This document shows, piece after piece, positions 1-7,330 of a DNA stretch of 64,000 bases. The first letter of the stretch is position 1, and each line of letters opens with the position of its first letter. The notes below the pieces were generated by a model. The model was given only the letters and a program-made list of their open reading frames with translations. It was not told the origin of the DNA and made no database searches. Location: NCBI RefSeq assembly GCF_025263685.1, contig NZ_CP092109.1, positions 3,907,001-3,971,000 of the forward strand. Reading direction: 5' to 3'. The DNA comes from Geoalkalibacter halelectricus. Its GTDB lineage: Bacteria; Desulfobacterota; Desulfuromonadia; Desulfuromonadales; Geoalkalibacteraceae. A program made the position numbers and the translations under genes.

Positions 1-1658
1 TGTTCAGCTACGCGCCCTTTGAAATGAACGCGACCAACGAGGCGGACTGCGGTATCAACAAATCCTACATCTTCGTCGGCAGCAACAGCGGAGCCCTGCA
101 CGCCTTTCGGGATTGCGACGGCAGCGAGGCCTGGGCTTTTATCCCCGACAACGTGCTGGGCCATTTGCAGTACCTGCGCAATAATCTGCACACGCCCTTT
201 GTCGATGCGCCGATCTCCGCCTATGTGCATGATCGCAACAACGACGGGGTCATCGACCCTTATGACGGCGATCGCGTGCTGCTGGTTTTGGGCCAGCGAC
301 GTGGTGGCGGCAGCAATACCCTGGGTGCCATGGACAAAGGGGCTTATTACATCCTCGACGTGACCGACCCCGAGACGCCGAAATTCGTCAGCAAATTCGA
401 CCGCGACGATTACACCGAAATGGGACAGGCCTGGAGCCAGCCGCGCCTGGCCCGCATCAAGCACGGCAATGACATCAAAGTGGTGGCGTTTCTGGGCGGC
501 GGCTACGATCAGAATGAGGATCTGCGCTACGGCAACACCCAGTACTTCCCCAAGGGCATCACCGGCACCACCGATCTGTCCCAGGCCGGCCTCGGCAGTG
601 GGCTGACGACCAAACCGGCCACCTTTGAAGACTCCGGACCCCGGGTCAATCCCAGTGGCCGCGGTGTTTTCGCCATTGAAATCGCTCGCCTGGTCAAGGG
701 CCAGGACGGCAGGTATGACGCCAACATCGACAACAGCGGTGATTTGCTCTGGCATTCTTCCTTCAATGCCACGACCAATCCCCATATGACCTACTCCTTT
801 CCCTCGGATGTCGCCGTACTCGACGTCAACGGCAACGGCTTCGCCGATCGTCTCTACGTCGGCGACACGGGCGGACGCATGTGGCGCTTCGATGTCGGCA
901 ACAGCAACCCCAGTCACTGGTCGGGACGCATCATCTTTCGCTCCAACGCCGGCGCCGACGGCAGCAACGGCCGAAAAATCTTCTATCGCCCCTCGGTGGT
1001 GTTCGACAAGGGAATGCCGATTCTGTACTTCGGTACCGGAGATCGCGAGCATCCCCTCAACCGCCACGTGGTGGATCGGCTCTATGCCCTTTATGATCGC
1101 GGGCAGACCTACGTCGACGATGTCAGTGAAAATAAACTGGTCGATGTCACCACCAACGTCTTGCAGGAAAGCAGCGACACCAGCCTGATCAACGCGACCC
1201 TCGATGCGTTGCAGGCCGGCACAAATTACGGCTGGTACATCAAACTCAACGAAAATTCCGGGGAAAAAGTGCTGGCAGCCTCCACGGTCTTCAACAATGT
1301 CGCCTATTTCAGCACCTATGCGCCCAATACCGATGTGGCGCCGGATCCCTGCAAACCAGGTAATCTCGGCACCTCCCGCGTCTACCAGGTCGATGCCCGT
1401 ACCGGCGAGGCGATCATCAACAACGATCCGAGCAACGACAACGACAGCGCCAACGAGCGCGCCGCTCATGAAGATGGTTATGTCCTCAAACGCTCCGATC
1501 GCGTGCAGATCATCGGCGAGGGTATTCCCTCGGGCATCGTCACCCTCATCGACGCCAGCGGCCGCGTGACCATGATGATCAGTTCGAGCAACCGCGTGAA
1601 TACCGTCGATGCCCTCGACGCGCGCATGATCAACCCGGTCTATTGGATGCAGTGGTAA
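1..1658 (+). CDS. PilY1-like type IV pilus protein, C-terminal part (5' end outside window)
   Basis: The reading frame is open from base 3 to the TAA at 1656-1658, so the gene starts upstream and only about 550 C-terminal residues are seen. The sequence matches the beta-propeller of the PilC/PilY1 family: a GSNSGALHAF stretch near the start, a Ca-binding-like loop DRNNDGVIDPYDGD, and later DVNGNGFADRLYVGDTGG with MWRFD. PilY1 proteins are large, exported, tip-associated factors of type IV pili that act in pilus assembly, adhesion and surface sensing. The N-terminal region, which often carries a vWA domain, is not in the window. The family call is secure; the exact role in this organism is inferred. 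Confidence 0.88.
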   Translation, partial: FSYAPFEMNATNEADCGINKSYIFVGSNSGALHAFRDCDGSEAWAFIPDNVLGHLQYLRNNLHTPFVDAPISAYVHDRNNDGVIDPYDGDRVLLVLGQRRGGGSNTLGAMDKGAYYILDVTDPETPKFVSKFDRDDYTEMGQAWSQPRLARIKHGNDIKVVAFLGGGYDQNEDLRYGNTQYFPKGITGTTDLSQAGLGSGLTTKPATFEDSGPRVNPSGRGVFAIEIARLVKGQDGRYDANIDNSGDLLWHSSFNATTNPHMTYSFPSDVAVLDVNGNGFADRLYVGDTGGRMWRFDVGNSNPSHWSGRIIFRSNAGADGSNGRKIFYRPSVVFDKGMPILYFGTGDREHPLNRHVVDRLYALYDRGQTYVDDVSENKLVDVTTNVLQESSDTSLINATLDALQAGTNYGWYIKLNENSGEKVLAASTVFNNVAYFSTYAPNTDVAPDPCKPGNLGTSRVYQVDARTGEAIINNDPSNDNDSANERAAHEDGYVLKRSDRVQIIGEGIPSGIVTLIDASGRVTMMISSSNRVNTVDALDARMINPVYWMQW

Positions 1659-1710
1659 GCCAGGGATTGCAGAAAAGAAACGGGAGGAAGGTAAATTCGT
1701 TGGTTTTTTC

Positions 1711-1846
1711 GTAGGGGCGACCCGGTGGGTCGCCCAGGGGGCGGGGGGCCCGCGCGCCCATTTTGCAAAATGGGGGCGGGGGGGCGCGCCGGTGTTGGGG
1801 TGGGCCCCCCGGGGGGGCCCCCCAGGGCGAGGCTCCGCCTCGCCCA
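1711..1846. repeat. REP palindromes around a G-rich low-complexity block
   Basis: At 1711-1737 lies GTAGGGGCGACCCGGTGGGT followed by CGCCCA, and at 1826-1846 a second palindrome GGGCGAGGCTCCGCCTCGCC. Both belong to the GTAGGGGC-headed REP family found across the window. Between them, 1737-1825 consists of runs of G and C around a short ATTTTGCAAAAT palindrome. That base composition is unlike any neighbour, and the block may be a badly resolved REP array rather than true sequence. Confidence 0.6.
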
Positions 1847-1855
1847 AATTCACTT

Positions 1856-1883
1856 AAGGGCGCGGCATGCCGCGCCCTTTTTT
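1856..1883. terminator. Probable intrinsic terminator downstream of pilY1
   Basis: A perfect 24-base palindrome (AAGGGCGCGGC mirrored by GCCGCGCCCTT, 1856-1879) runs straight into a T tract on the plus strand. This is the form of a rho-independent terminator, although it lies about 200 bases after the pilY1 stop and its stem also resembles a REP unit. Confidence 0.5.
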
Positions 1884-1886
1884 CAT

Positions 1887-2105
1887 GTGCGCCCAGCATG
1901 GGCGCACTCTTGTGGGTGCAAGTCCCACCGTAAGTTGATCACGGCGAACGAAGTGAAGCGCAACTGCACGAGGGCGACCGAGTGTGGGGAGGAAGAAAAA
2001 CCCCGGCCCGGCTACGCCGGTCCGGCACTCCGGCTGGCGGCATAACCATGAAGGCTTTCCACCTTATTTCCGCCGCCCCCCTGTCCGAACATCGGTGCCA
2101 GCTCT
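1887..2105 (+). mobile_element. Group II intron 5' end, orphan fragment
   Basis: From 1887 the sequence reads GTGCGCCCAGCATGGGCGCA, then a GTGGGTGCAAGTCCCAC hairpin and an AACGAAGTGAAGC stretch. This is typical of the 5' end and domain I of bacterial group II introns encoding an LtrA-type protein. No reverse transcriptase gene and no 3' domain V/VI follow before degT, so this is a remnant. Its distal part (1998-2105) is the exact inverted copy of 18687-18794. Where the intron homology really ends is uncertain. Confidence 0.55.
1998..2105 (+). repeat. Exact 108-bp inverted repeat, pair 1 copy A
   Basis: These 108 bases are found again, reverse-complemented and without mismatch by eye, at 18687-18794. 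The repeat begins AAACCCCGGCCCGGC and ends GGTGCCAGCTCT. From 2106 to 2444 I see no gene, only AT-richer non-coding sequence before the degT stop. Confidence 0.85.
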
Positions 2106-2444
2106 CTGATATGGGCGGTCATCGAGACCGAACTGCCACAACTCAAAAAAACTCTCCTACAAATGCGTTGAAAATGATTCCACAACATCCTAAAAGTAAC
2201 ATTATTGGGCACGTTGTAGAATTCCCTGAATAACACTGGCCAGACAGTGGACCGAAGATTTGGACAACCTGTTTAATGCCTTAGAGGGTGAGCCTCATTC
2301 ACCCCGGGAAGTAAACGAGTAAACAACGTCCCCTTGTTTCGGTCCGTGACCCTGAGGCAAACGTGGTCCCAACCAGGTTGTCAACTGCTCAACAACGTCC
2401 CCGCATGGTTTCCTTTATTTTTCTCACACCTCAGCCATCATTCC

Positions 2445-3647
2445 CTAAGCAAATAAAACCTCCCGCACCACCGCAGCAGCAGCTTTCGCAATATCCACAT
2501 CCCTCAGGGTTGGGTGCACCAGAAACATCAGGCTGGTGTCGCCAAGCTCACGCGCAACCGGCAGACGCTCGTCAGGGCCAAGGCCTGCATCAGCAAAAGC
2601 CTTTTCGCGATAGATTTCGCTGCAACTGCCGGAAAAGCAGGGGATGCCTTCGGCAACAACGGCGTTCATGATGCGATCGCGGAACAAAGACAATTTCAAA
2701 TTTTGGATTTTGGAGTTTGAATGATCTGTAAAAGCCTCCGGGTTAATGAAGACGTAATACTTGTAGTAGGCATGAAACACGTCATCTGGCGGTTGGGTTA
2801 CCCGCAGGCCGGGGATCTTGGCGAAAGCGTCGTTTAACATAGCGGCATACCTACGGCGGGTGGCGACCCAATCATCGAGGCGGCGCAACTGAATGCGCCC
2901 GATGGCGGATTGCATTTCGGTGAGGCGCCAGTTGGTACCGAAGGATTCATGCAGCCAGCGGAAACCGGGCGGATGTTCGCGATTGTACACGGCGTCATAG
3001 CTTTTGCCGTGGTCCTTGTAGGCCCAGGCTTTTTTCCACAGATCGGTATCATTGGTGGTGAGCATGCCCCCTTCCCCGCCGGTGGTCATGATCTTGTCCT
3101 GGCAGAAGGAAAATGCGCCAATATCGCCCATGGAACCTACCGGACGCCCCTTGTAACGGGCGCCATGGGCCTGCGCGCAGTCTTCAATGACTTTGAGATT
3201 GTGCTCGCACGCCAGCGCCATGATCGCGTCCATATCACAGGGCCAGCCGGCCAGATGGACGGCGATTATCGCCTTGGTACGCGGGGTGATCAGGGGTCGG
3301 ATAGTGTCGGCGGTGATGTTCTGGCTAAGTGGATCAACATCGGCGATGATAGGGGTCGCACCGCGCATGACAATGCAACTAGCTGAAGCGATAAAGGTGC
3401 GGCTGGTGGTGATGACCTCGTCACCGGGGCCGATGTCCAGGGCATACAGGGCCAGCTCCAGAGCGAGGGTGCCGTTGGCCAGGACGATGGCATGCTTCAC
3501 ACCGCAGTAATCGGCAAATTCTTTCTCGAATTCGCGCCCTTCCGTTCCGGTCCAGTAGTTGACCTTGTTGGAGAGCAGGACTTTTTGTACGGCATCAGCT
3601 TCTTCGGGGGTGAAGCTTGGCCAGGGGGGGAGAGGGGTGTTGGGCAT
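2445..3647 (-). CDS. DegT/DnrJ/EryC1/StrS-family sugar aminotransferase (PglE-like)
   Basis: This 400-residue PLP enzyme transfers an amino group to a keto-sugar nucleotide. The PLP lysine is K185 in SFCQDKIMTTG, and the cofactor-contacting EDCAQAHG lies at about 155-162. With the nearby PglC-, PglD- and PglA-like genes it probably makes the 4-amino sugar of a bacillosamine-type precursor. Oddity: residues about 308-320 (TDHSNSKIQNLKLSLF) read like the AT-rich intergenic repeat found several times in this cluster, inserted in frame between NPEAF and RDRIM. The C-terminal domain continues normally after it. The family is sure; the substrate is inferred from neighbours. Confidence 0.9.
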   Translation of the reverse strand: MPNTPLPPWPSFTPEEADAVQKVLLSNKVNYWTGTEGREFEKEFADYCGVKHAIVLANGTLALELALYALDIGPGDEVITTSRTFIASASCIVMRGATPIIADVDPLSQNITADTIRPLITPRTKAIIAVHLAGWPCDMDAIMALACEHNLKVIEDCAQAHGARYKGRPVGSMGDIGAFSFCQDKIMTTGGEGGMLTTNDTDLWKKAWAYKDHGKSYDAVYNREHPPGFRWLHESFGTNWRLTEMQSAIGRIQLRRLDDWVATRRRYAAMLNDAFAKIPGLRVTQPPDDVFHAYYKYYVFINPEAFTDHSNSKIQNLKLSLFRDRIMNAVVAEGIPCFSGSCSEIYREKAFADAGLGPDERLPVARELGDTSLMFLVHPTLRDVDIAKAAAAVVREVLFA

Positions 3648-3659
3648 TAAAATAACCTT

Positions 3660-3775
3660 TGGTGATTTTAAAATTTTGGATTTTCAATTTTGAATTTTGA
3701 ATGGAAAGACGATTTTGTATCCCGAATTTTTATTAAAACGTTCAACATCAATCATTCAACATTCAACATTGTCTC
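3660..3775. repeat. AT-rich AAAATTC-type intergenic repeat, copy 1
   Basis: Built from units such as AAATTTTGGATTTTCAATTT and TTCAACATTCAACATTG. Related copies lie at 5455-5570, 6188-6234 and 6652-6705, and a short one lies inside degT. Its right edge encodes the last residues and stop of the SecB-like gene (NVEC, then TGA). Confidence 0.75.
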
Positions 3776-4241
3776 TGTGCCGATTTTGTGCCAGTTGAAC
3801 AGTAGGCAGGGTTACTCTCGGTAGATGCATGCGGGTACAGTGACTATTCAACAGTTCACGCCAGTAGGGCCAGACATGGTAACTGGCATTCTGCAAGCAA
3901 AACGCATCAATGCTTGCCTGATCCAGGCGACCCTGCATCCTGTACTCCGCCACGAACAGTGCTTCAATATAAGCCCTGGGTAAAAGCTGTTCATCTTTGC
4001 TGCTTTCATCAATCCACCTGGCACCTAGATCAACAAAAACGCGCAGTAGGAAGCGCTCGCCATCCAGTTCGACAAGACTGGACTGTTTGACAAAATGTCT
4101 GGTCTGAAACGTCAGAGCCTCGTAGTCAGAATATTTTGGCTCAAAACCGTCCGCACAGTGTGCTGTCACCTCGCGCAGATAAACATCATCGATCTCCAGC
4201 GCGTCAATGGCTTTTTGCAGCTCAGGACTGATCATGCGCAT
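3756..4241 (-). CDS. SecB-like chaperone of a toxin-antitoxin-chaperone (TAC) module
   Basis: A SecB-fold protein of about 161 residues, with an IDDVYLREVTAH beta-strand opening and a VELDGERFLLRVFVDLGA core like the SecB/TAC chaperone group. It follows an MqsA-type antitoxin. In TAC systems such a chaperone binds the antitoxin C-terminus, shields it from proteolysis and so restrains the toxin. I chose the ATG at 4241 (an ATG at 4235 is also possible), because these overlap the mqsA stop in a coupled arrangement; an upstream ATG at 4271 lacks a ribosome site. The last residues (DNVEC) come from the adjacent AT-rich repeat, so the C-terminus may be altered. A housekeeping SecB is less likely in this context. 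Confidence 0.82.
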   Translation of the reverse strand: MRMISPELQKAIDALEIDDVYLREVTAHCADGFEPKYSDYEALTFQTRHFVKQSSLVELDGERFLLRVFVDLGARWIDESSKDEQLLPRAYIEALFVAEYRMQGRLDQASIDAFCLQNASYHVWPYWRELLNSHCTRMHLPRVTLPTVQLAQNRHRDNVEC

Positions 4242-4774
4242 TTTTTCCAACCCTGCCAGGGTTCGGGACATGAAGAGTAAACGATCTTGAGAACATGGTA
4301 TTCATGCTGAGAAACAGGCTGTAGAACCGATGTCCAGCTTGGCGGTTGTATATCCTCCTTGCCGGCACGGCGCTTCAAATAATCCAGCGCTTCAGGAATG
4401 TCCGCGACCAGCCGCAACAGCTTGTCCATCGCCTCAGACTGGGCGACATCGTCAGACTCGTACTTGGAAAAAGCCACCGGCCCACCACCAAAAAGCTGGG
4501 CGGCCTGCGCCTGGTTAATTCCCAACCGTTCACGTAGAGCGCGAACTTCGGCACCGCTGAGCAAACCCTCAACCTGCTTTTTAAACGCCATCATGGCACG
4601 CTTGTTGGTCCGCAATTGAGCGGCATCGCTCTGTTCGCTGCCACAGGCGTCACACAGGCTATAATGCAGATCGAGTTCTGCGGTTTGCCCTTTATACTCC
4701 ACCCGGTTCTTGCCAATTTGTGCGTGCAAACAGCCTTCAGCACATAAAGGACAAATTTGTGATGGGTCATTCAT
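4232..4774 (-). CDS. mqsA: MqsA-family antitoxin with C-terminal extension
   Basis: A 180-residue antitoxin. The N-terminal zinc domain has CPLC at 8-11 and CDAC at 41-44. A helix-turn-helix domain follows at about 78-125 (LRERLGINQAQAAQLFGGG). After it comes an extra tail of roughly 45 residues (PSWTSVLQPVSQHEYHVLK) that standard MqsA proteins lack. The position fits a chaperone-addiction (ChAD) tail recognised by the downstream SecB-like protein. A clear AGGAG ribosome site precedes the ATG, 11 bases after the toxin gene. It should neutralise MqsR and repress the operon through the palindrome at 5202-5216. Confidence 0.87.
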   Translation of the reverse strand: MNDPSQICPLCAEGCLHAQIGKNRVEYKGQTAELDLHYSLCDACGSEQSDAAQLRTNKRAMMAFKKQVEGLLSGAEVRALRERLGINQAQAAQLFGGGPVAFSKYESDDVAQSEAMDKLLRLVADIPEALDYLKRRAGKEDIQPPSWTSVLQPVSQHEYHVLKIVYSSCPEPWQGWKKCA

Positions 4775-4785
4775 GATGATCTCCT

Positions 4786-5208
4786 CTACAACGAGAGATG
4801 ACAGGAAACCAGCAACAGTATGGTTCCGGTTCTGCCAATGGCAAATTTGAGATAATAATCAAATGCAAGCTCTTTACGCGAAGCCTGCACCCACTCATGA
4901 CGGGTCAGCGCATAAGCATCACACGCCGCCCAAGGGCCGGCGGGTTTCTGTTGACACCATTCAGAGCCTGTAAAACGACCGCGCGCAACGGCTTCCGAAA
5001 CCAGAGCAATCAGGTCATCAGGATCCAGGGCCAGTTGTTGGACATCCGCAGCACACTTGCGCGTCCAAACTCGAACAGCCCCCCCTCCGGCTTTCAGCAG
5101 TTTCAAAACCTCCTCTGCCGGATACAACGGGCCACCGGGTATTGTCCGGTCAGCGCCAACTGCCGGCAGAGCACCGCTGAAACGAGAAACAATCATAACA
5201 CTTACCAT
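4786..5208 (-). CDS. mqsR: MqsR-family mRNA-interferase toxin
   Basis: The family core runs from about residue 28 (YPAEEVLKLLKAGGG) through GPWAACDAYALTRHEW to YYLKFAIGRTGTILLLVSCH. MqsR toxins are RelE-fold ribonucleases that cut mRNA when the antitoxin is lost. The toxin gene comes first in the operon, as is usual for mqsRA. The 5' end is uncertain: the ATG at 5208 lies inside a perfect palindrome that is a good operator, and an ATG at 5196 or a later TTG near YPAEEV are alternatives. The N-terminal 20-25 residues do not look like the family. Confidence 0.82.
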   Translation of the reverse strand: MVSVMIVSRFSGALPAVGADRTIPGGPLYPAEEVLKLLKAGGGAVRVWTRKCAADVQQLALDPDDLIALVSEAVARGRFTGSEWCQQKPAGPWAACDAYALTRHEWVQASRKELAFDYYLKFAIGRTGTILLLVSCHLSL

Positions 5209-5216
5209 TATGGTAA
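5202..5216. promoter_or_regulatory. Palindrome, candidate MqsA operator
   Basis: TTACCATTATGGTAA is a perfect palindrome with a one-base centre at the 5' edge of the mqsR-mqsA-secB operon. MqsA autorepresses through palindromes near its promoter, so this is the best operator candidate. It overlaps the first possible mqsR start codon. Confidence 0.55.
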
Positions 5217-5252
5217 ATCAATCCAGGATTTTTTCAACTCACCGCGATGCTT

Positions 5253-5420
5253 TCATGATGCTTTGTGGTCACCAGCGATGCCGACCAGGACGGTTCCACC
5301 TTGGGCATTGGCAAAAGCAACAAGCGTTTCGATAACTTCTCGTCCAAAGGATGTCTTGAATTCAACAGTCTGTGATTCACCGGATTCAAGCAGCTTGTCG
5401 ATGGTTTTTTTAACCGGCAT
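5253..5420 (-). pseudogene. AlbA_2/Schlafen-type regulator, N-terminal fragment
   Basis: A 55-residue frame from the ATG at 5420 to the TGA at 5253 reads MPVKKTIDKLLESGE and then VEFKTSFGREVIETLVAFAN with GGTVLVGI. This is the opening of the AlbA_2 (divergent AAA_4) putative DNA-binding domain. Full-length members continue for several hundred residues, so the gene is cut just upstream of the TAC operon. A GGAG ribosome site is still present. It is probably a relic rather than a working protein. Confidence 0.6.
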
Positions 5421-5454
5421 GCAAATGACTCTCCGGGAGGAGCTTAACCTTTAG

Positions 5455-5570
5455 TGATGATAGATTATGAATGTTGGATTTTGGATGGATAAACGATTTT
5501 GTATTTTGAATTTTTGATTTTGGATTAAAAAGCATCAAACATCAAGCATTCAAAATTCAACATTGCCTAA
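5455..5570. repeat. AT-rich AAAATTC-type intergenic repeat, copy 2
   Basis: A second long copy of the family at 3660-3775, with GGATTTTGGATGG, AAACGATTTTGTATTTTGAA and ending ATTCAAAATTCAACATTG. It supplies the final codons and the TGA of the following acetyltransferase (RQC, stop). Confidence 0.7.
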
Positions 5571-6186
5571 CTGCTTTTGCTGGGCTACCGACCACGGTCA
5601 CGCCATCTGGTACATCGCGAATCACCGTTGAGCCTGCGCCAACCGTCACATGGTGGCCAATAGTCAGATTGGGGATAATCGTCGCTCCGGCACAGATGAA
5701 GGTACCTTCACCGACAGTGACCGTCCCGCACAAGGTGCTGCCTGGGGCGATGTGGACACCTTCGCCAATCGCGCAGTCATGGTCGATGCTTGCCTGGGTG
5801 TTGATGATGACCTCCCGGCCGATGGTGCTGTCGGAATTGATCACCGCGCCGGCCATAACGACCGTGCCGCTTTCAACCGAGACACCACGCGCAAGTTGTG
5901 CTGAAGGGTGGACAGCACTGATAAGCTCGAAACCATTCTCTCTGAGCCACCCGGCAACGGATCGGCGTGCGCGATTGCTGCCGATAGCCACGATCCCCAT
6001 TCGGACATCACTGCCCAGCAGGTCATCCTTGCCGCCGATCACTGGATAACCATAGATCTGGTGGCCTTTCAAGGAAAGGTCGTCATCGACCAGGAAAGCG
6101 ATATCGTAAAGGTCTTGGCGCTCGATGATGTCGATGACGACCTTAGCGTGACCGCTGGCGCCGAACACGAAAATTTTTTGTTTCAT
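5557..6186 (-). CDS. NeuD/PglD-family sugar O/N-acetyltransferase
   Basis: 209 residues. A small N-terminal Rossmann-like domain (FVFGASGHAKVVIDI, the UDP-sugar binding part in PglD) is followed by a left-handed beta-helix of hexapeptide repeats from about 100 to 200 (VVMAGAVINSDSTIGREVII and onwards). PglD uses acetyl-CoA to acetylate the 4-amino group made by PglE, which fits the DegT gene in the same cluster. The general class is clear; the acceptor sugar is inferred. The stop lies in an AT-rich repeat. Confidence 0.9.
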   Translation of the reverse strand: MKQKIFVFGASGHAKVVIDIIERQDLYDIAFLVDDDLSLKGHQIYGYPVIGGKDDLLGSDVRMGIVAIGSNRARRSVAGWLRENGFELISAVHPSAQLARGVSVESGTVVMAGAVINSDSTIGREVIINTQASIDHDCAIGEGVHIAPGSTLCGTVTVGEGTFICAGATIIPNLTIGHHVTVGAGSTVIRDVPDGVTVVGSPAKAVRQC

Positions 6187-6187
6187 A

Positions 6188-6234
6188 AAAAATTTTCTCG
6201 ATGTTGAATTCTTGATTATGGATTTTGGATTATT
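6188..6234. repeat. AT-rich intergenic repeat, short copy 3
   Basis: Short copy (AAATTTTCTCGATGTTGAAT, then GGATTTTGGATTATTTT) of the family that separates nearly every gene between 2.7 and 7.3 kb. Confidence 0.55.
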
Positions 6235-6595
6235 TTTTCGTAGAGGCTGATTTTACGATGGAAGTCAGAATTTTCACAATAGATTCGGCCTCGCGGAGTA
6301 GTGGCGCTACTTGGACTGGCGAAATGGAATTGCTGTCACGCAGCAGCCTGAGCCAATAGTGTGACTCTCTTGCTTCTTTTGATGCTATCGACATCTTTGC
6401 CACAAAATCGGCACGACTTTGTGCTGCCTGCGCTTCCTCAACATTGGCACCAACACTCGTCCCAGACCTGAGCAGCTGCTTCGAAATCACAAACTCATTG
6501 GCTCGCACCAGAGATCGGCTAATCTCAATGACCTGCAACGCAAAATCATAGCTCTTCTGCCGAATGAGATTCTCTCCCCTGCCCTCATCGTTCAT
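6230..6595 (-). CDS. Four-helix-bundle (S23-like) protein
   Basis: About 121 residues of the four-helix-bundle/S23 family (TIGR02436-like): LIRQKSYDFALQVIEI, then QLLRSGTSVGANVEEAQAAQ, KMSIASKEARESHYWLRLL, and a terminal helix. These small proteins form pentamers and occur in rRNA intervening sequences or scattered in polysaccharide loci; their function is unknown. I start at the ATG at 6595 (MNDEGRGEN), where the family begins; upstream in-frame ATGs at 6646 and 6622 would add an unrelated leader. It lies in an otherwise sugar-synthetic operon and may have arrived separately. Confidence 0.82.
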   Translation of the reverse strand: MNDEGRGENLIRQKSYDFALQVIEISRSLVRANEFVISKQLLRSGTSVGANVEEAQAAQSRADFVAKMSIASKEARESHYWLRLLRDSNSISPVQVAPLLREAESIVKILTSIVKSASTKK

Positions 6596-6651
6596 AACAT
6601 CCCCCTCATCATGATTCAGCATAAAAAACCAACCCCCACCACCCAATTCAG

Positions 6652-6705
6652 CACTTGAATTTCATCAAAAATCCAAAATTCACCATTCAAAATTGCTTTT
6701 GATTT
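6652..6705. repeat. AT-rich intergenic repeat, short copy 4
   Basis: TCCAAAATTCACCATTCAAA followed by ATTG; the same family as 3660-3775. Its edge encodes the final Phe and TGA of the sugar transferase gene. Confidence 0.6.
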
Positions 6706-7286
6706 CCAGTAAATTTTGACGCTGTCGCCTGCCCATCCTGACTGATCCCCTCCCGCTTGAAGACCTTAGCAAAAGTCATACAAAGAATTTTGATATCCAA
6801 CCAAAATGAACGATGGTCAACATACCACACATCCAATTTGAACTTGTCTTCCCAACTGATAGCATTGCGCCCATTCACCTGCGCCCAGCCGGTTATGCCG
6901 GGGCGCACCTCGTGGCGGCGGGCCTGCTCAGAGGAGTAAAGGGGCAGATATTCCATGAGCAGCGGGCGAGGCCCGACCAGACTCATTTCGCCCTTGAGTA
7001 CGTTGATCAACTCGGGTAGTTCGTCAAGGCTGGTGCTGCGAAGGAACTTACCGAAAGAGGTAAGGCGTTGTTCGTCAGGTAGCAGATTGCCTTTCGCGTC
7101 ACGCTCGTCCGTCATGGTGCGAAATTTGTACATTTTAAATGGCTTGCCACCCATGCCGGGCCGGGTCTGGCAAAAGAAAATCGGCGCACCCAACTTGATG
7201 CGCACAAGTAATGCCAACAGCAGAATCAATGGCCAGATCAGCAATAACCCGACAAGAACGGCAACGACATCAAAAATACGCTTCAA
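6687..7286 (-). CDS. Initiating sugar-phosphate transferase (PglC-like bacterial sugar transferase)
   Basis: 199 residues. An N-terminal hydrophobic membrane segment at 5-28 is followed by the bacterial sugar transferase domain with FKMYKFRTM, the catalytic Asp-Glu of [19 protein letters not shown], the [14 protein letters not shown] loop, and [14 protein letters not shown]. This short monotopic PglC type moves a sugar phosphate from UDP-sugar to undecaprenyl phosphate and so starts glycan assembly on the inner membrane. With the PglD-, PglE- and PglA-like neighbours the sugar is plausibly an acetamido-dideoxyhexose. Confidence 0.92.
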   Translation of the reverse strand: MKRIFDVVAVLVGLLLIWPLILLLALLVRIKLGAPIFFCQTRPGMGGKPFKMYKFRTMTDERDAKGNLLPDEQRLTSFGKFLRSTSLDELPELINVLKGEMSLVGPRPLLMEYLPLYSSEQARRHEVRPGITGWAQVNGRNAISWEDKFKLDVWYVDHRSFWLDIKILCMTFAKVFKREGISQDGQATASKFTGNQKQF

Positions 7287-7330
7287 CGCTCACCCTCCAA
7301 TCCAAAATCAACCATTTAAAATCTCAAAAC

